Assembly (NCBI RefSeq): GCF_000245015.1
Contig: NZ_JH600070.1
Span: forward strand, 885,594 to 949,593
Direction: 5' to 3'
Source of the DNA: Beggiatoa alba B18LD
GTDB taxonomy: Bacteria; Pseudomonadota; Gammaproteobacteria; Beggiatoales; Beggiatoaceae
Length of the DNA stretch: 64,000 bases
Positions 36,254 to 46,263 of the stretch are shown here, in pieces. The position numbers and the translations under genes are program-made. The notes under the pieces are model-generated. The model was not told the DNA's origin. It was given only the letters and a program-made list of their open reading frames with translations, and ran no database searches. How positions within the stretch are numbered: position 1 is the stretch's first letter; each line of letters starts with the position of its first letter.

Positions 36254-37603
36254 ATGATTCAGTTATCATCAGAAGAAATCGCCCGCGTTCTCCAAGGACA
36301 ACTTATCGGTGCGAATGTCACAATTACAGGATGTTATACCGATACCCGTAACCCTTTAACAGGAGGGCTTTATCTCGCTTTAAAGGGACAACAATTTGAT
36401 GGACATGATTTTTTACCACAAATTCAGTCGCAAGGCGGAGTTGCTGCATTAGTAGAACAAGTCAATACGGGCATAGATTTACCCCAAATTCGTGTGACTC
36501 ATACATGGCAAGCAGCAGGGCAACTTGCACGTTATTGGCGAGAACAGTTTAATCAACCTGTCATCGCAATAACTGGCAGTAACGGCAAAACCACCGTTAA
36601 AGAAATGACCCGCCAAATTTTGGCGCGACGGGGAAACGTATTAGCAACACAAGGGAATCTAAACAATGAAATTGGATTACCGCTTACCCTATTTACCTTA
36701 AACGATAAACACGATTTTATCGTGTTAGAAATGGGTGCGAGTAAACGCGGCGATATCGCCTATTTATGTGAATTAGCAAAACCCACGATTGCCGCTGTTA
36801 CCCTCTGTGCACCTGCCCATTTAGATGGCTTTAAAAGTGTAGAAGGGGTTGCACGGACAAAAGGCGAAATTTTCGAACACCTGCCCAATAACGGCATAGC
36901 CATTATTAACCACGACGATTTTTATAGCGGTTTATGGCAAGAACTGGCAGGTCAGCGTAAAATAATCACCTTCGGTTTACAAAAATCTGCAACTATTACC
37001 GCTCAAGAACTCACACTCGCGGTTGACCATGCTCAATTTACCCTCATTACCCCACTCGGTGACGTTCCCATTTTTCTACCCCTTGCAGGACAACACAATG
37101 TCATGAATGCACTTGCCGCCAGTGCCTGTGCTTTAGCAAGTGGTTGTGCACTATCACATATCCAACAAGGCTTAAATAATATGTCCGCTGTCAAAGGGCG
37201 TTTACAACGCTATCAAGGGCAGAAAGGATGCACAGTGATTGATGACACGTATAATGCAAACCCACAATCTTTTAAGGCAGCATTAGCCGTATTAAGTCAA
37301 TACGCTCAACCTCGTTGGCTAGTCATGGGTGACATGAAAGAATTAGGGACACAAAGCGCGACTTTTCACCAACAACTGGGGGAATTAGCAAAAGAATTAG
37401 GCATAGAACGCTTATGGGCGGTAGGAGACATGAGCCGTTTTGCCGTTCAAGCATTTGGGCAAGGCGCGAGTCACTGGGATAATCAGACCGCAATGATTCA
37501 GGCATTGTCAACCGAAGTTAGCGCGAATATAACCTTATTAATCAAGGGTTCACGCAGTATGCAAATGGAAAAAGTTGTCCAAGCACTCACACAAGGAGAA
37601 TAA
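36254..37603 (+). CDS. murF: UDP-N-acetylmuramoyl-tripeptide--D-alanyl-D-alanine ligase
   Basis: 449 residues. Mur ligase three-domain layout: N-terminal UDP-binding domain, central ATPase with [13 protein letters not shown] (about 108-120) and [11 protein letters not shown], and a C-terminal domain with [15 protein letters not shown]. It adds D-Ala-D-Ala to the UDP-MurNAc-tripeptide in the cytoplasm. mraY follows within 8 bases, and its ribosome site lies inside the end of murF. The rest of the division and cell wall cluster is absent here. Confidence 0.96.
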   Translation: MIQLSSEEIARVLQGQLIGANVTITGCYTDTRNPLTGGLYLALKGQQFDGHDFLPQIQSQGGVAALVEQVNTGIDLPQIRVTHTWQAAGQLARYWREQFNQPVIAITGSNGKTTVKEMTRQILARRGNVLATQGNLNNEIGLPLTLFTLNDKHDFIVLEMGASKRGDIAYLCELAKPTIAAVTLCAPAHLDGFKSVEGVARTKGEIFEHLPNNGIAIINHDDFYSGLWQELAGQRKIITFGLQKSATITAQELTLAVDHAQFTLITPLGDVPIFLPLAGQHNVMNALAASACALASGCALSHIQQGLNNMSAVKGRLQRYQGQKGCTVIDDTYNANPQSFKAALAVLSQYAQPRWLVMGDMKELGTQSATFHQQLGELAKELGIERLWAVGDMSRFAVQAFGQGASHWDNQTAMIQALSTEVSANITLLIKGSRSMQMEKVVQALTQGE

Positions 37604-37610
37604 CCAAACT

Positions 37611-38696
37611 ATGCTGCTCTGGATTAGCGAGATACTCGCACATTATTACAGTCCTTTTAACGTGTTTCAGTATCTCACCTTACGCGCCATTTTAAGCGCG
37701 TTAACGGCTTTATTGGTCGCGTTACTCGTTGGCCCTAACATGATTCAACACTTAACCCGTTATCAAATTGGGCAAAGTGTCCGCGATGATGGTCCCAAAT
37801 CACATTTTAGTAAATCAGGCACACCGACAATGGGTGGCGTTTTGATTCTCGTCGCAATTGCTTCTAGTACACTATTATGGGCAGATTTAACTAACCGATT
37901 TACATGGATAGTTTTAATCGTAACGCTGTTATTCGGCTGTATTGGTTGGATTGATGACTACCGTAAAGTCATTAAAAAGAATTCTAAAGGATTGAGTGCA
38001 AAAGAAAAATATCTAATGCAATCGGTGGTCGGTTTTTGTGCAGCCATTGTTATTTTTTTAACCGCACATACGCCTGCTGAAACAACTTTATTTGTCCCTT
38101 TTTTCAAAGACTTCACCATTCCACTATCTGCAATCAGTTTTGTTTTACTGACTTATTTTGTCATTGTGGGCACTAGCAATGCGGTTAATTTAACCGATGG
38201 TTTGGATGGTTTAGCCATTATGCCGACGGTGCTTGTTGTTGGTGCGCTTGGAATTTTTGCCTATGTGACAGGACATTTTAAATTTGCGACATATCTCGGT
38301 ATTCCCTACATTGCAGGCGTGGGCGAAGTGGTTGTTTTCTGTGGGGCAATGGTTGGTGCAGGCTTAGGATTTTTATGGTTTAATGCCTATCCTGCACAAG
38401 TTTTTATGGGCGATGTGGGTGCACTTGCGTTAGGCGCAGCGTTAGGCGTGATTGCGGTTGTTGTGCGTCAAGAATTAGTCCTCTTTATCATGGGCGGTGT
38501 TTTTGTTGTCGAGACCATTTCCGTGATTCTACAAGTCGCCTCCTATAAATTAACAGGGCGGCGTATTTTCCGCATGGCACCGTTACATCATCATTTTGAA
38601 TTAAAAGGCTGGCCAGAACCGCGTGTTATTGTGCGTTTTTGGATTATTACCGTTGTTTTAGTCTTAATTGGTTTAGCAACGTTAAAAATTCGTTAA
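37611..38696 (+). CDS. mraY: Phospho-N-acetylmuramoyl-pentapeptide-transferase
   Basis: 361 residues, matching E. coli MraY (360). Ten membrane helices, with the family motifs [42 protein letters not shown] and [13 protein letters not shown]. It makes lipid I from UDP-MurNAc-pentapeptide and undecaprenyl phosphate. AAGGAG at 37593-37598 supports ATG 37611; an in-frame start at 37575 would overlap murF and adds a non-family tail. A repeat element follows. Confidence 0.97.
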   Translation: MLLWISEILAHYYSPFNVFQYLTLRAILSALTALLVALLVGPNMIQHLTRYQIGQSVRDDGPKSHFSKSGTPTMGGVLILVAIASSTLLWADLTNRFTWIVLIVTLLFGCIGWIDDYRKVIKKNSKGLSAKEKYLMQSVVGFCAAIVIFLTAHTPAETTLFVPFFKDFTIPLSAISFVLLTYFVIVGTSNAVNLTDGLDGLAIMPTVLVVGALGIFAYVTGHFKFATYLGIPYIAGVGEVVVFCGAMVGAGLGFLWFNAYPAQVFMGDVGALALGAALGVIAVVVRQELVLFIMGGVFVVETISVILQVASYKLTGRRIFRMAPLHHHFELKGWPEPRVIVRFWIITVVLVLIGLATLKIR

Positions 38697-38698
38697 AT

Positions 38699-38954
38699 AA
38701 CTTGAGTTCGGCGAGTTTTATAAAACAAAACAGCGACCTGCTAGGTTTTTAAAACTTAGCAGGTCTTTTTTTGTCTGAATCAGAATTCACAGAATTTTCA
38801 GAATTAGCAGAATTAAAAACAATTAAAAACATAATTTTTTATTCTTTTAATTTTCTTGTCTTTTTAATTCTGAAAATTCTGATTCAGACAATCTTTTAAT
38901 CCTGATTCAGACAAGCTGTTGTCTTTTTAAAAGAAACTCGCCGAACTCAGGTTA
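38699..38954. repeat. MITE-like element, longest copy, with CCTGCTAGG palindrome
   Basis: Left end AACTTGAGTTCGGCGAGTTT (from 38699) and right end AAACTCGCCGAACTCAGGTT (to 38953) form terminal inverted repeats, with TA at both outer edges. Inside are a 31-bp palindrome (38735-38765), TTGTCTGAATCAG, four tandem 9-base units (38782-38817, AGAATTNNN) and two AATTCTGATTCAGACAA-type inverse segments. It separates convergent mraY and the hybrid kinase and probably terminates both. Confidence 0.78.
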
Positions 38955-38979
38955 TATAACACCATCCCGATAATGCTGT

Positions 38980-41900
38980 CTATGTTTCTTCTTCAGTACA
39001 TAAATCCGTAGATTGTAAATAAGGCTTAATTAATGTGAGGATTTCCTCATCTTCAAAGTCTTTCGCCGCGCGTTTAATTTGCTCCATAAAATGTTTTAAA
39101 TGCGGGTTTTGAACTATCAATAGATTTGCGTAGTCAATAATCCCCTGAATATCCCCTTGTCGTACAAGCTCATGTAAATTGTTAGCATCTATTGCCGATA
39201 AATCTATCGTCATCGTTGTATCTATACCTGCCTGATTATCTTCGGCGTCAAGGGTTGCTGCTATTGGTGTAGCTTCATCTGCACAGGCACGTTCATAAAT
39301 CCATATTAGATTTAAATGTTGTTGTAAACAGTTAAATAAATCATCTGCCTTAATTGGTTTTGGTAAGAACGCATTACAACCATGTTCTAAACTCGCTTGT
39401 TGTTCATGTTCAAACACGCTGGCAGATACTGCAATGATGGGTAATCGATGCAGATGCAGATGGTTACGCACTTGACGCGCAAATTCAAAGCCATCCATCA
39501 CAGGCATCACTAAATCTGTCAATACAATATCAGGCATTTGCAACGCTAATTGTTCTAGCCCCTCTCGACCATTGCACCCTTCTAAAACAATAAAACCGAG
39601 CGATGTTAATAAAGTCCGTAAAACGGAACGATTTTCTTCTCTATCGTCTATCACTAATATCTTACGGGCAATGCCTTCATAGCCGACAATCATTGGTTGG
39701 ATAATTTCTTTAGGTTTCACTAGCTCACTTGTGGGTAATACAAGGGTAACGGTAAATGCACTGCCTTTACCAAAGGTGCTTTCAACCTCTAAAGTCCCGC
39801 CCATCATTTCTACAAGACGTTTAGTAATGGATAAGCCTAAACCTGTTCCTTCCGCTTTATTCGCAATATCTCCAACTTGATGGAAAGGTAAAAAGATTTT
39901 TTCTAACGAATCGTTATCAATCCCTGTGCCTGTATCTTCAATACGAAATAGCATTTTTTTCGTATCAAGGTTATAGCTCACTTTAAGCGTAACCCCCCCA
40001 TAACGGGTAAATTTCACCGCATTGCCCAATAAATTAATGATAATTTGGCGCAAGCGTTTTTCATCGCCACGAATGCCCTGCGGTAAAGGGGTTAAGGGTT
40101 CATACACAAAGCTAATGCCTTTTTGATGCGCACGAACTTCAAATAATTCCACAATATCACTGATAAAGCTCGGTAAATGAAAATCAACTAAATACAACTC
40201 AACGCGATCCGCTTCAATCTTTGATAAGTCTAAAATATCATTGATTAACGTGAGTAGATATTCACCGCTCCGTTGGATAATCCGAATACCTTCTATTTGG
40301 TCATCCATCAAACGGCGGTCACGCCCTAAAATTTGGGCATAGCCTAAAATTCCATTTAACGGGGTACGCAATTCATGGCTCATATTGGCTAAGAAAGTGC
40401 TTTTTGCCCGATTTGCCAATTCTGCCGCTTCTTTTGCTTCGCTTAACTGAATTTCAGCTAATTTCCGTTCAGTAATATCCTCAGCCATACCAAGCAAACC
40501 AAATACTTGATTATTTGCATCATGCAAGGGAATATGATTGATATCGAAATATCCCAATACGCCTGATGGAATTTGGCGGTAGGTATCGACATACTTCAAA
40601 ATCCTATCATTATCCATTGCTTCTTGTTCTCGCAAAATAAGCTGATGTGCTTGATCGCGCCATGGCATTGTTGAATCATCCAAGCCAATTAAATCTGTTG
40701 CAGATTGAAAGCCTGCTTTTTCGGCAAAATGTTGATTGCAACCTAAATAGTGTCCTGACTTATCTTTCCAATATAAATACTGGGGAATATTGTCAATAAC
40801 AACTTTTAAAAATTCCTGTTGCTCACGCAATTTTTCTTCAGCCTGCTTTTGTGCTGTTAAATCAACGTGTGTTCCAATAAATCGATACGCGCTACCTGTT
40901 TCATCCCATAAAGCAATGCCGCGCGTTAAAACCCAAATATAATGCCCATCTTTATGACGTAAGCGGATTGTTGCTTCATAAGTAGGAATTTTTTTCGCAA
41001 GATAATCCGCCACTTTTTGCATAATTTCATCCAAATCATCTGGATGTATTAAGCGTTGAAACTCACTCATGGTATTGCCAATTTCGTCTTCACCATGACC
41101 TAACATCGCTTTCCAACGAGGCGAATAAAATACTGCTCCTGTATGCAAATCCAAATCCCATAAACCGTCGCTTGTGCCTTTCATCGCAAGGTTAAAACGC
41201 TCTTGACTGACTTTTAAGTCAGCATTGACTTGAGCAATTCGATCCAGCATGTGATTAATACCTTGCTGAATAACGCCAAATTCATCGTTATCTACTTTTT
41301 CAATGCGAGCCGTTAAATCCCCACGTTCCACGCTATCAAGACTCTTGAGCGTATTCTGCAATTTTTGGCTAATACGGCGAGAAAAGACGTAAGAAATAAA
41401 CAACATCAGAAAGAGTGTTACAATAATCGTGATAAAAGTTACTTTTAGATAATAATCACGCTCAACAAACAAAACATGTTCAGGAATAGAAAGCATTACT
41501 ATCCATTGCCATTCAGGGACGATAGTAAAGAAAGTATAAAATGTATAACTGGGTATATAGTTAACAGTATGCTGAATAACTCCCTGTTTCTCTTTGAGAA
41601 TCGTATTATAATCTGCTTCATTTAAGATTAATCTACCATCACCTAAAATTGGTTTTTTAGTAGATACATCATAAATCGTTAATTTACCCTGATTATCCTT
41701 ATAATGTTTTGCAAGCTCATCTAATAAATGTTCTTTTGAAGAGGTTACGTAAAAATCTAATTCACTAACCCCCGCCTCTTTTAAAACTTTATGTGCATCT
41801 TGCACTTTGTTATAGATGGAATCCATTTCTTTAAAAAATAGTGCTTTACTCATGGAGTAAGTCACTGTATTAATTGTTAGGTAGCCTGCTAAAAATAAAG

Positions 41901-42000
41901 GCGTACCAAAACCCAATAGGAGTAAAAATGCAAACAAAATAATTTTTGATTGCGTATGCAGTGCATTTTTACAAAAATTGGAAAAAAATATATTTCTCAT
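38980..42000 (-). CDS. Hybrid histidine kinase: Cache-like sensor, HAMP, PAS-PAS, HisKA, HATPase, REC
   Basis: About 1006 residues from ATG 42000, which has AGGA 6 bases upstream; a TTG 21 bases earlier is less likely. Membrane helices at about 18-42 and 186-208 flank a periplasmic sensor. HAMP, two PAS domains (about 268-385 and 395-512), HisKA with H542 (NMSHELRTPLN), HATPase and a receiver with D829 (VLTDLVMPVMDG) follow. A helical tail of about 65 residues closes the protein and resembles the tail of the kinase at 59095. It lies 36 bases after a periplasmic binding protein gene, so the binding proteins may supply its ligand signal. Confidence 0.92.
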   Translation of the reverse strand: MRNIFFSNFCKNALHTQSKIILFAFLLLLGFGTPLFLAGYLTINTVTYSMSKALFFKEMDSIYNKVQDAHKVLKEAGVSELDFYVTSSKEHLLDELAKHYKDNQGKLTIYDVSTKKPILGDGRLILNEADYNTILKEKQGVIQHTVNYIPSYTFYTFFTIVPEWQWIVMLSIPEHVLFVERDYYLKVTFITIIVTLFLMLFISYVFSRRISQKLQNTLKSLDSVERGDLTARIEKVDNDEFGVIQQGINHMLDRIAQVNADLKVSQERFNLAMKGTSDGLWDLDLHTGAVFYSPRWKAMLGHGEDEIGNTMSEFQRLIHPDDLDEIMQKVADYLAKKIPTYEATIRLRHKDGHYIWVLTRGIALWDETGSAYRFIGTHVDLTAQKQAEEKLREQQEFLKVVIDNIPQYLYWKDKSGHYLGCNQHFAEKAGFQSATDLIGLDDSTMPWRDQAHQLILREQEAMDNDRILKYVDTYRQIPSGVLGYFDINHIPLHDANNQVFGLLGMAEDITERKLAEIQLSEAKEAAELANRAKSTFLANMSHELRTPLNGILGYAQILGRDRRLMDDQIEGIRIIQRSGEYLLTLINDILDLSKIEADRVELYLVDFHLPSFISDIVELFEVRAHQKGISFVYEPLTPLPQGIRGDEKRLRQIIINLLGNAVKFTRYGGVTLKVSYNLDTKKMLFRIEDTGTGIDNDSLEKIFLPFHQVGDIANKAEGTGLGLSITKRLVEMMGGTLEVESTFGKGSAFTVTLVLPTSELVKPKEIIQPMIVGYEGIARKILVIDDREENRSVLRTLLTSLGFIVLEGCNGREGLEQLALQMPDIVLTDLVMPVMDGFEFARQVRNHLHLHRLPIIAVSASVFEHEQQASLEHGCNAFLPKPIKADDLFNCLQQHLNLIWIYERACADEATPIAATLDAEDNQAGIDTTMTIDLSAIDANNLHELVRQGDIQGIIDYANLLIVQNPHLKHFMEQIKRAAKDFEDEEILTLIKPYLQSTDLCTEEET

Positions 42001-42036
42001 AAAAAATCCTGTAAAAACCAAATAGATGATAATGTT

Positions 42037-43023
42037 CTATTTGATAATAGTTGCCATCTTTAATAAAGCTGGCGCAAATGCAATGCGTAATTGATTCCCT
42101 AACTTCAGGTTAATGTACAATTTTCCTTTTGCATTATGCATAATAGGAATATCACTCGGATTCTTACCTTTTAAAATGTCTAAGGCAGTTTGTGTTGCCC
42201 ATTGTCCTTGTTCTTCTGGTGATTTAGCAAAAGTAATCAACGTGTGTTCAGAATGCCAAGGTAAATCTGTGCCCGTTGGAATTTTTTGATTTTCCAAAAC
42301 AAATTTTAAAATATCATCCTTGTTTATCCCTTCAAGATTGCTGAAATTTCCAAAAATAACCATATCAACTTCATCTTGTAGCCGTCTAAAATATGCTTTC
42401 CATTCATCAACACTACTGACGATGTACACTTTGTCATAATTGATATTAAACAATTTTTTTGCATACTCGATATTTTTAGGGGAGTTATTAATCCCTGCTA
42501 AATAACCAATTTTGCTGCCACGTGCGTATTTGCTAATATGCGCAATAATTTCATTAATCAAAGAGATTTCTATCATGCCCGTGGTGTTTTTATACGGTAA
42601 GCCGTAAATGCCCGCATCCCAATTAATACCGCAAAAAACAACTGGTAAATCAGCGTCTTTATAATAAGGCTTAATTAAAAACTTAACGGCACTATCATCA
42701 CAAGCAATTAAGACATCAGGATTAAACTTTGTAATTTCCTCACGTACTCGTAAAGCAATTGCTTGAATCGCGGCATCATCAGGCTCACCGCGCTTTGTAT
42801 CCATATAAAATGTTTGCAAGATAATCTCAGAACCTTCAGCCTTTAAAACCTGTTGAATACCTTGCATAATGCCATCACTCCATTCATAACCAACATGATA
42901 GGAATCGACATAAAACACCTTTTTACCCGTGATACTCACGCCTGTTTCTGCTGCAACGCTCACGCTGACCCAAACGCATAAACAAGCAATCGTAACAATG
43001 TTTTTTATTGAAAGAGCTAACAT
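42037..43023 (-). CDS. Periplasmic ABC-type substrate-binding protein (PF04392-like)
   Basis: 328 residues. A signal peptide (about 1-24) precedes a two-lobe binding protein: KKVFYVDSYHVGYEWSDG at the start, NPDVLIACDDSAVKFLIKPYY, LPVVFCGINWDAG, and a C-terminal GKLYINLKLGNQLRI. No ABC permease or ATPase is adjacent, and the next gene is a hybrid kinase, so a sensory role is likelier than transport. A strong AAGGAGG lies 5 bases before the ATG. It is a close paralogue of the gene at 43179. Confidence 0.85.
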   Translation of the reverse strand: MLALSIKNIVTIACLCVWVSVSVAAETGVSITGKKVFYVDSYHVGYEWSDGIMQGIQQVLKAEGSEIILQTFYMDTKRGEPDDAAIQAIALRVREEITKFNPDVLIACDDSAVKFLIKPYYKDADLPVVFCGINWDAGIYGLPYKNTTGMIEISLINEIIAHISKYARGSKIGYLAGINNSPKNIEYAKKLFNINYDKVYIVSSVDEWKAYFRRLQDEVDMVIFGNFSNLEGINKDDILKFVLENQKIPTGTDLPWHSEHTLITFAKSPEEQGQWATQTALDILKGKNPSDIPIMHNAKGKLYINLKLGNQLRIAFAPALLKMATIIK

Positions 43024-43040
43024 TTATCCTCCTTATAGAT

Positions 43041-43146
43041 ATTTTGGTAGTGTTAAACCAGTATAATTTTTCTCGTTAATTCTAACGCTTTTGTCTGAAT
43101 TAGATTTTATACATTTAAACCCTGACTTGTTTAGCACTACCAAATA
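43041..43146. repeat. Inverted repeat pair between paralogous binding-protein genes
   Basis: ATTTTGGTAGTGTTAAAC (43041-43058) is inverted, with a few mismatches, as GTTTAGCACTACCAAATA (43129-43146). About 70 bases lie between, including a TTGTCTGAATTAGATT fragment related to the MITE family. The loop is long for a terminator; it may be a small degenerate element. Confidence 0.5.
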
Positions 43147-43178
43147 TTTTATGACTAATGTCGCGTTAAACAGGGTTG

Positions 43179-44165
43179 CTATTTAATTAGCGTTGCTGTT
43201 TTTAATAATGCAGGAGCAAAGGCAATGCGTAATTGATTACCGATTTTTAAATTGATATATAACCTGCCCTTACTATTCCGCGTGATAGGGATCGAGTCGA
43301 TTTTCTGTCCCTGTAAAATATCCAATGCGGTGTTTGCTACCCATTCCCCTTGTTCTTCTGGCAATTTTGCAAACGCTAGCAAGCTGTAATCCGCTATCCA
43401 TGGTACTTCCGTACCCGTTGGAATTTTTTGATGCGTTAAAATGAAAGTTAATAACGCCTGTTTATCTAAGCCTTCCACCGCGCTGAAGTTACCTAAAATC
43501 AACATGTCAACTTTATCCTGCAACGCTAAAAAGGCCGCTTTCCATTCATCGATATTCTTCGCTAAAACGACTTGTTCATAATTGATATCAAATAGCTTTT
43601 TAGCGTATTGTACATTTTTAGGGGAATCTTGAGACTCTGCTAAATATCCAATGCGATTACCTTTCGCATACTGTGCTAAATGTTTAGTCAGTTCATCTAA
43701 CAATGAAATTTCTAACATACCTGTTGCATTGTGATAAGGTAATTCATAAATACCCGCGTCCCAATTCACCCCACAAAAAAGAACGGGTAAATCAACATCC
43801 TTATAATAAGGTTTAACCAAATATTTCACGGCATTATCATCACAGGCAATTAAGACATCTGGATGAAATTGCGTAATTGCATCACGTGCTTTTAACGCCG
43901 TTGCTTGTAATGTCGCTTCGTTAGGTTTGCCCCGCTTGCTATCCATATAAAACACTTGCAGTTCAACTTGTGGAGCTTTGTCCTGCAAGACATCTCGAAC
44001 AGTATGAACGATGCTATCACTCCATTCGTATCCTTCATGATACGAATCGACATAAAAAATCCTCTTCCCTGCGGTGTTTATCGCGTTCTCTGTTGCATGG
44101 CTAACATTTAAAAAGCCAAATAAACAAGATATTATTAAAAAATAAGTGCTGACTGCTTTTAACAT
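43179..44165 (-). CDS. Periplasmic ABC-type substrate-binding protein, paralogue
   Basis: About 328 residues from ATG 44165, which follows GAGG by 6 bases; the longest frame starts with TTG at 44186. The signal peptide is MLKAVSTYFLIISCLFG-like. The mature part follows the neighbour at 42037 almost segment by segment (RIFYVDSYHEGYEWSDS, DVLIACDDNAVKYLVKPYYKD, LPVLFCGVNWDAG, GRLYINLKIGNQLRIAFAPALLK). This is a tandem gene duplication. The two copies may detect different ligands for the one downstream kinase. Confidence 0.85.
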   Translation of the reverse strand: MLKAVSTYFLIISCLFGFLNVSHATENAINTAGKRIFYVDSYHEGYEWSDSIVHTVRDVLQDKAPQVELQVFYMDSKRGKPNEATLQATALKARDAITQFHPDVLIACDDNAVKYLVKPYYKDVDLPVLFCGVNWDAGIYELPYHNATGMLEISLLDELTKHLAQYAKGNRIGYLAESQDSPKNVQYAKKLFDINYEQVVLAKNIDEWKAAFLALQDKVDMLILGNFSAVEGLDKQALLTFILTHQKIPTGTEVPWIADYSLLAFAKLPEEQGEWVANTALDILQGQKIDSIPITRNSKGRLYINLKIGNQLRIAFAPALLKTATLIK

Positions 44166-44776
44166 CGATAACCTCAATAACCTCAATTTTACTCTCCAAA
44201 TAACAAGAGATTATTTTATTGTTTTACTCTAAATCTGCTGATGTTACTTTCTGATGAAAAAAACACCATATCGCGTATTTGTTCAAAATAAAATACAACA
44301 AATCAAAGTAAGTCATTATAAAATAACAATATTTATTAAATAATTATGAATAATACCTCCACACGATAAAGTTTAATAAAATCGCCTTATTTCATAAGAA
44401 TCATGAGTTCACAAGCGAGTAATTAGCCGTTGATAACGTTCTGAAAATAGACTTTGCATGAAAAGCAAATAAATTTTAAATTGATATTTATCAATTAGTT
44501 ATTTTATTGCCATATATAAACTTTCATACATTATCTGCATAATAGACAGTATGTGTTTTACATAGTTTTTTACGAAAAAAAGCAAACACTGTACCTAAAA
44601 TGAGAAGGGATTTATTAAAATTCTAAAAAGCTTTTTTATACAGTTTTGTAATAAAATCCTGTCATTTAACTATATGAAAAATTAAAGAAATACTTAATTA
44701 AGATAACTTATTGTTTTGTAAGTATTTTATCTATCTAAATAAACTAGGATTTTTACTTAAAAGGTAATAATTTTAT
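44166..44776. other. Long AT-rich divergent intergenic region
   Basis: About 610 bases between the binding-protein operon and pdxH, more AT-rich than its surroundings. I found no reading frame with family character, no RNA gene and no strong hairpin. It should contain promoters in both directions; the binding-protein operon would be expected to be regulated here. Confidence 0.5.
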
Positions 44777-45391
44777 ATGGATACCACTGCTGGTTTACGC
44801 AAAAGTGATATGAACCCCAATCCTTTTGTTCAGTTTGATTTGTGGTTCAAAGATGCAGAAAAAGCTCATCCTAACAATCCCAATGCCATGACCGTTGTCA
44901 CTGCGGGTAAAGATGCCGTGCCTTATGCGCGCACGATTTTGCTTAAGGGATTTGATGAGCAAGGCTTTGTCTTTTTTACCAATTATGAAAGCCCTAAAGC
45001 GCAACAATTAGAAGATAATCCACGCGCAACATTACTGTTCTATTGGTCTAATTTAGATAGACAAGTCAATATCATGGGAATGGTGGAAAAGGTTTCAGAA
45101 GAAGAGTCTGATGCCTATTATCATTCACGCCCCCGCTTAAGTCGCATCGGTGCGTGGGCATCAAAACAAAGCCAAGAGATTCCAAATCGGGAATGGTTAG
45201 ATAATCGTGTGGATGAATTAAACGCGCTTTATCAAGATAAAGACCCACCGCGTCCCCCACATTGGGGCGGATATCGTGTGAAACCTTATCGGATAGAGTT
45301 TTGGCAACAACGCCCAAGCCGTTTGCATGACCGTTTTAAATACTCACAATTGCCAGATACAACTTGGCAAATCGTGCGCCTTTCTCCGTAA
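44777..45391 (+). CDS. pdxH: Pyridoxamine 5'-phosphate oxidase
   Basis: 204 residues, slightly shorter than E. coli PdxH (218). It contains the FMN-binding KGFDEQGFVFFTNYESPKAQQ and FYWSNLDRQV segments, ASKQSQEI, WGGYRVKPYRIEFWQ and the C-terminal LHDRF. It oxidises pyridoxine or pyridoxamine phosphate to pyridoxal phosphate. It is followed 25 bases later by kdsB, probably in one transcript. Confidence 0.95.
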   Translation: MDTTAGLRKSDMNPNPFVQFDLWFKDAEKAHPNNPNAMTVVTAGKDAVPYARTILLKGFDEQGFVFFTNYESPKAQQLEDNPRATLLFYWSNLDRQVNIMGMVEKVSEEESDAYYHSRPRLSRIGAWASKQSQEIPNREWLDNRVDELNALYQDKDPPRPPHWGGYRVKPYRIEFWQQRPSRLHDRFKYSQLPDTTWQIVRLSP

Positions 45392-45416
45392 CTTCTCATT
45401 ATAGAGCGTGGTTTAT

Positions 45417-46196
45417 ATGTCTTTTTCTGTCATTATCCCTGCCCGTTATGCCTCTAGTCGTTTACCTGCGAAAGCATTAGCCGACATTGCAGGACAACCC
45501 ATGATTTGGCATGTTTATCAAAATGCAAAAAAAAGTGGAGCTAAACGTGTTGTGATTGCGACGGATGACGCACGGATTGCAGAAGTCTGTCGGGCGTTTG
45601 GTGCAGAAGTTTATATGACGGCAACCACGCATCAGTCTGGCACTGACCGTGTTGCGGAAGCGGCGCGGTTAATGGGGTTAGCTGTGGATGAAATTCTGGT
45701 AAACGTTCAAGGTGATGAACCATTATTACCCGCTCATTTAATCCGTCAGGTGGCAGAAACCTTAGAAAATCAACCACAAGCAGACATGGCGACAGCGTGC
45801 GAAGCTATTCAAGATTGGCAAAGCGTGTTTAATCCAAATCATGTAAAAGTTGTCATGGATGCCCAGCATTTTGCCTTGTACTTTAGTCGCGCTCCAATCC
45901 CTTTTTGGCGTGATGGCTTTACAGGAACGACAATACCCAATACGCCCTTATCTGAGACAGAGGCTTATTTCCGTCATATTGGAATTTATGCGTATCGCAT
46001 GGGATATTTACAGCAATATACAACTTTTCCTGTGTGTGCTTTAGAACAAGCAGAGGCATTAGAGCAATTGCGGGTTTTATTCCAAGGTGGAAAAATTGTG
46101 GTTACGCAAACGCAGGGATTTATTGGTATAGGAGTAGATACGGTTGATGATTTAGCGAAAGTGCGGGCGTTAATGACAGCGACAGCATTAGTTTAG
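45417..46196 (+). CDS. kdsB: 3-deoxy-manno-octulosonate cytidylyltransferase
   Basis: 259 residues. Starts SFSVIIPARYASSRLPAK, with HQSGTDRVAEA, NVQGDEPLLP and YFRHIGIYAYR, all standard for CMP-KDO synthetase. It activates KDO for lipopolysaccharide core synthesis, confirming a Gram-negative host. The open frame begins with GTG at 45408, but ATG 45417 aligns with the E. coli start. Confidence 0.96.
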   Translation: MSFSVIIPARYASSRLPAKALADIAGQPMIWHVYQNAKKSGAKRVVIATDDARIAEVCRAFGAEVYMTATTHQSGTDRVAEAARLMGLAVDEILVNVQGDEPLLPAHLIRQVAETLENQPQADMATACEAIQDWQSVFNPNHVKVVMDAQHFALYFSRAPIPFWRDGFTGTTIPNTPLSETEAYFRHIGIYAYRMGYLQQYTTFPVCALEQAEALEQLRVLFQGGKIVVTQTQGFIGIGVDTVDDLAKVRALMTATALV

Positions 46197-46204
46197 TGGT
46201 GATT

Positions 46205-46231
46205 AAAGCGCACTGAATATAAGTGCGCAAT
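46205..46231 (-). terminator. Possible weak terminator downstream of the unknown operon
   Basis: GCGCACT (46208-46214) pairs with AGTGCGC (46222-46228) around a 7-base loop, with TTTAAT following on the minus strand. The stem is good but the T-run is short. Confidence 0.4.
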
Positions 46232-46263
46232 TAAATATCGTTTTTATAGGTCTGTATTGGCAT

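Noticed and set aside
38700-38954. CRISPR-like repeat pattern
   Set aside because: Units are 9 bases with no spacers and no cas genes; they belong to the MITE-like element.
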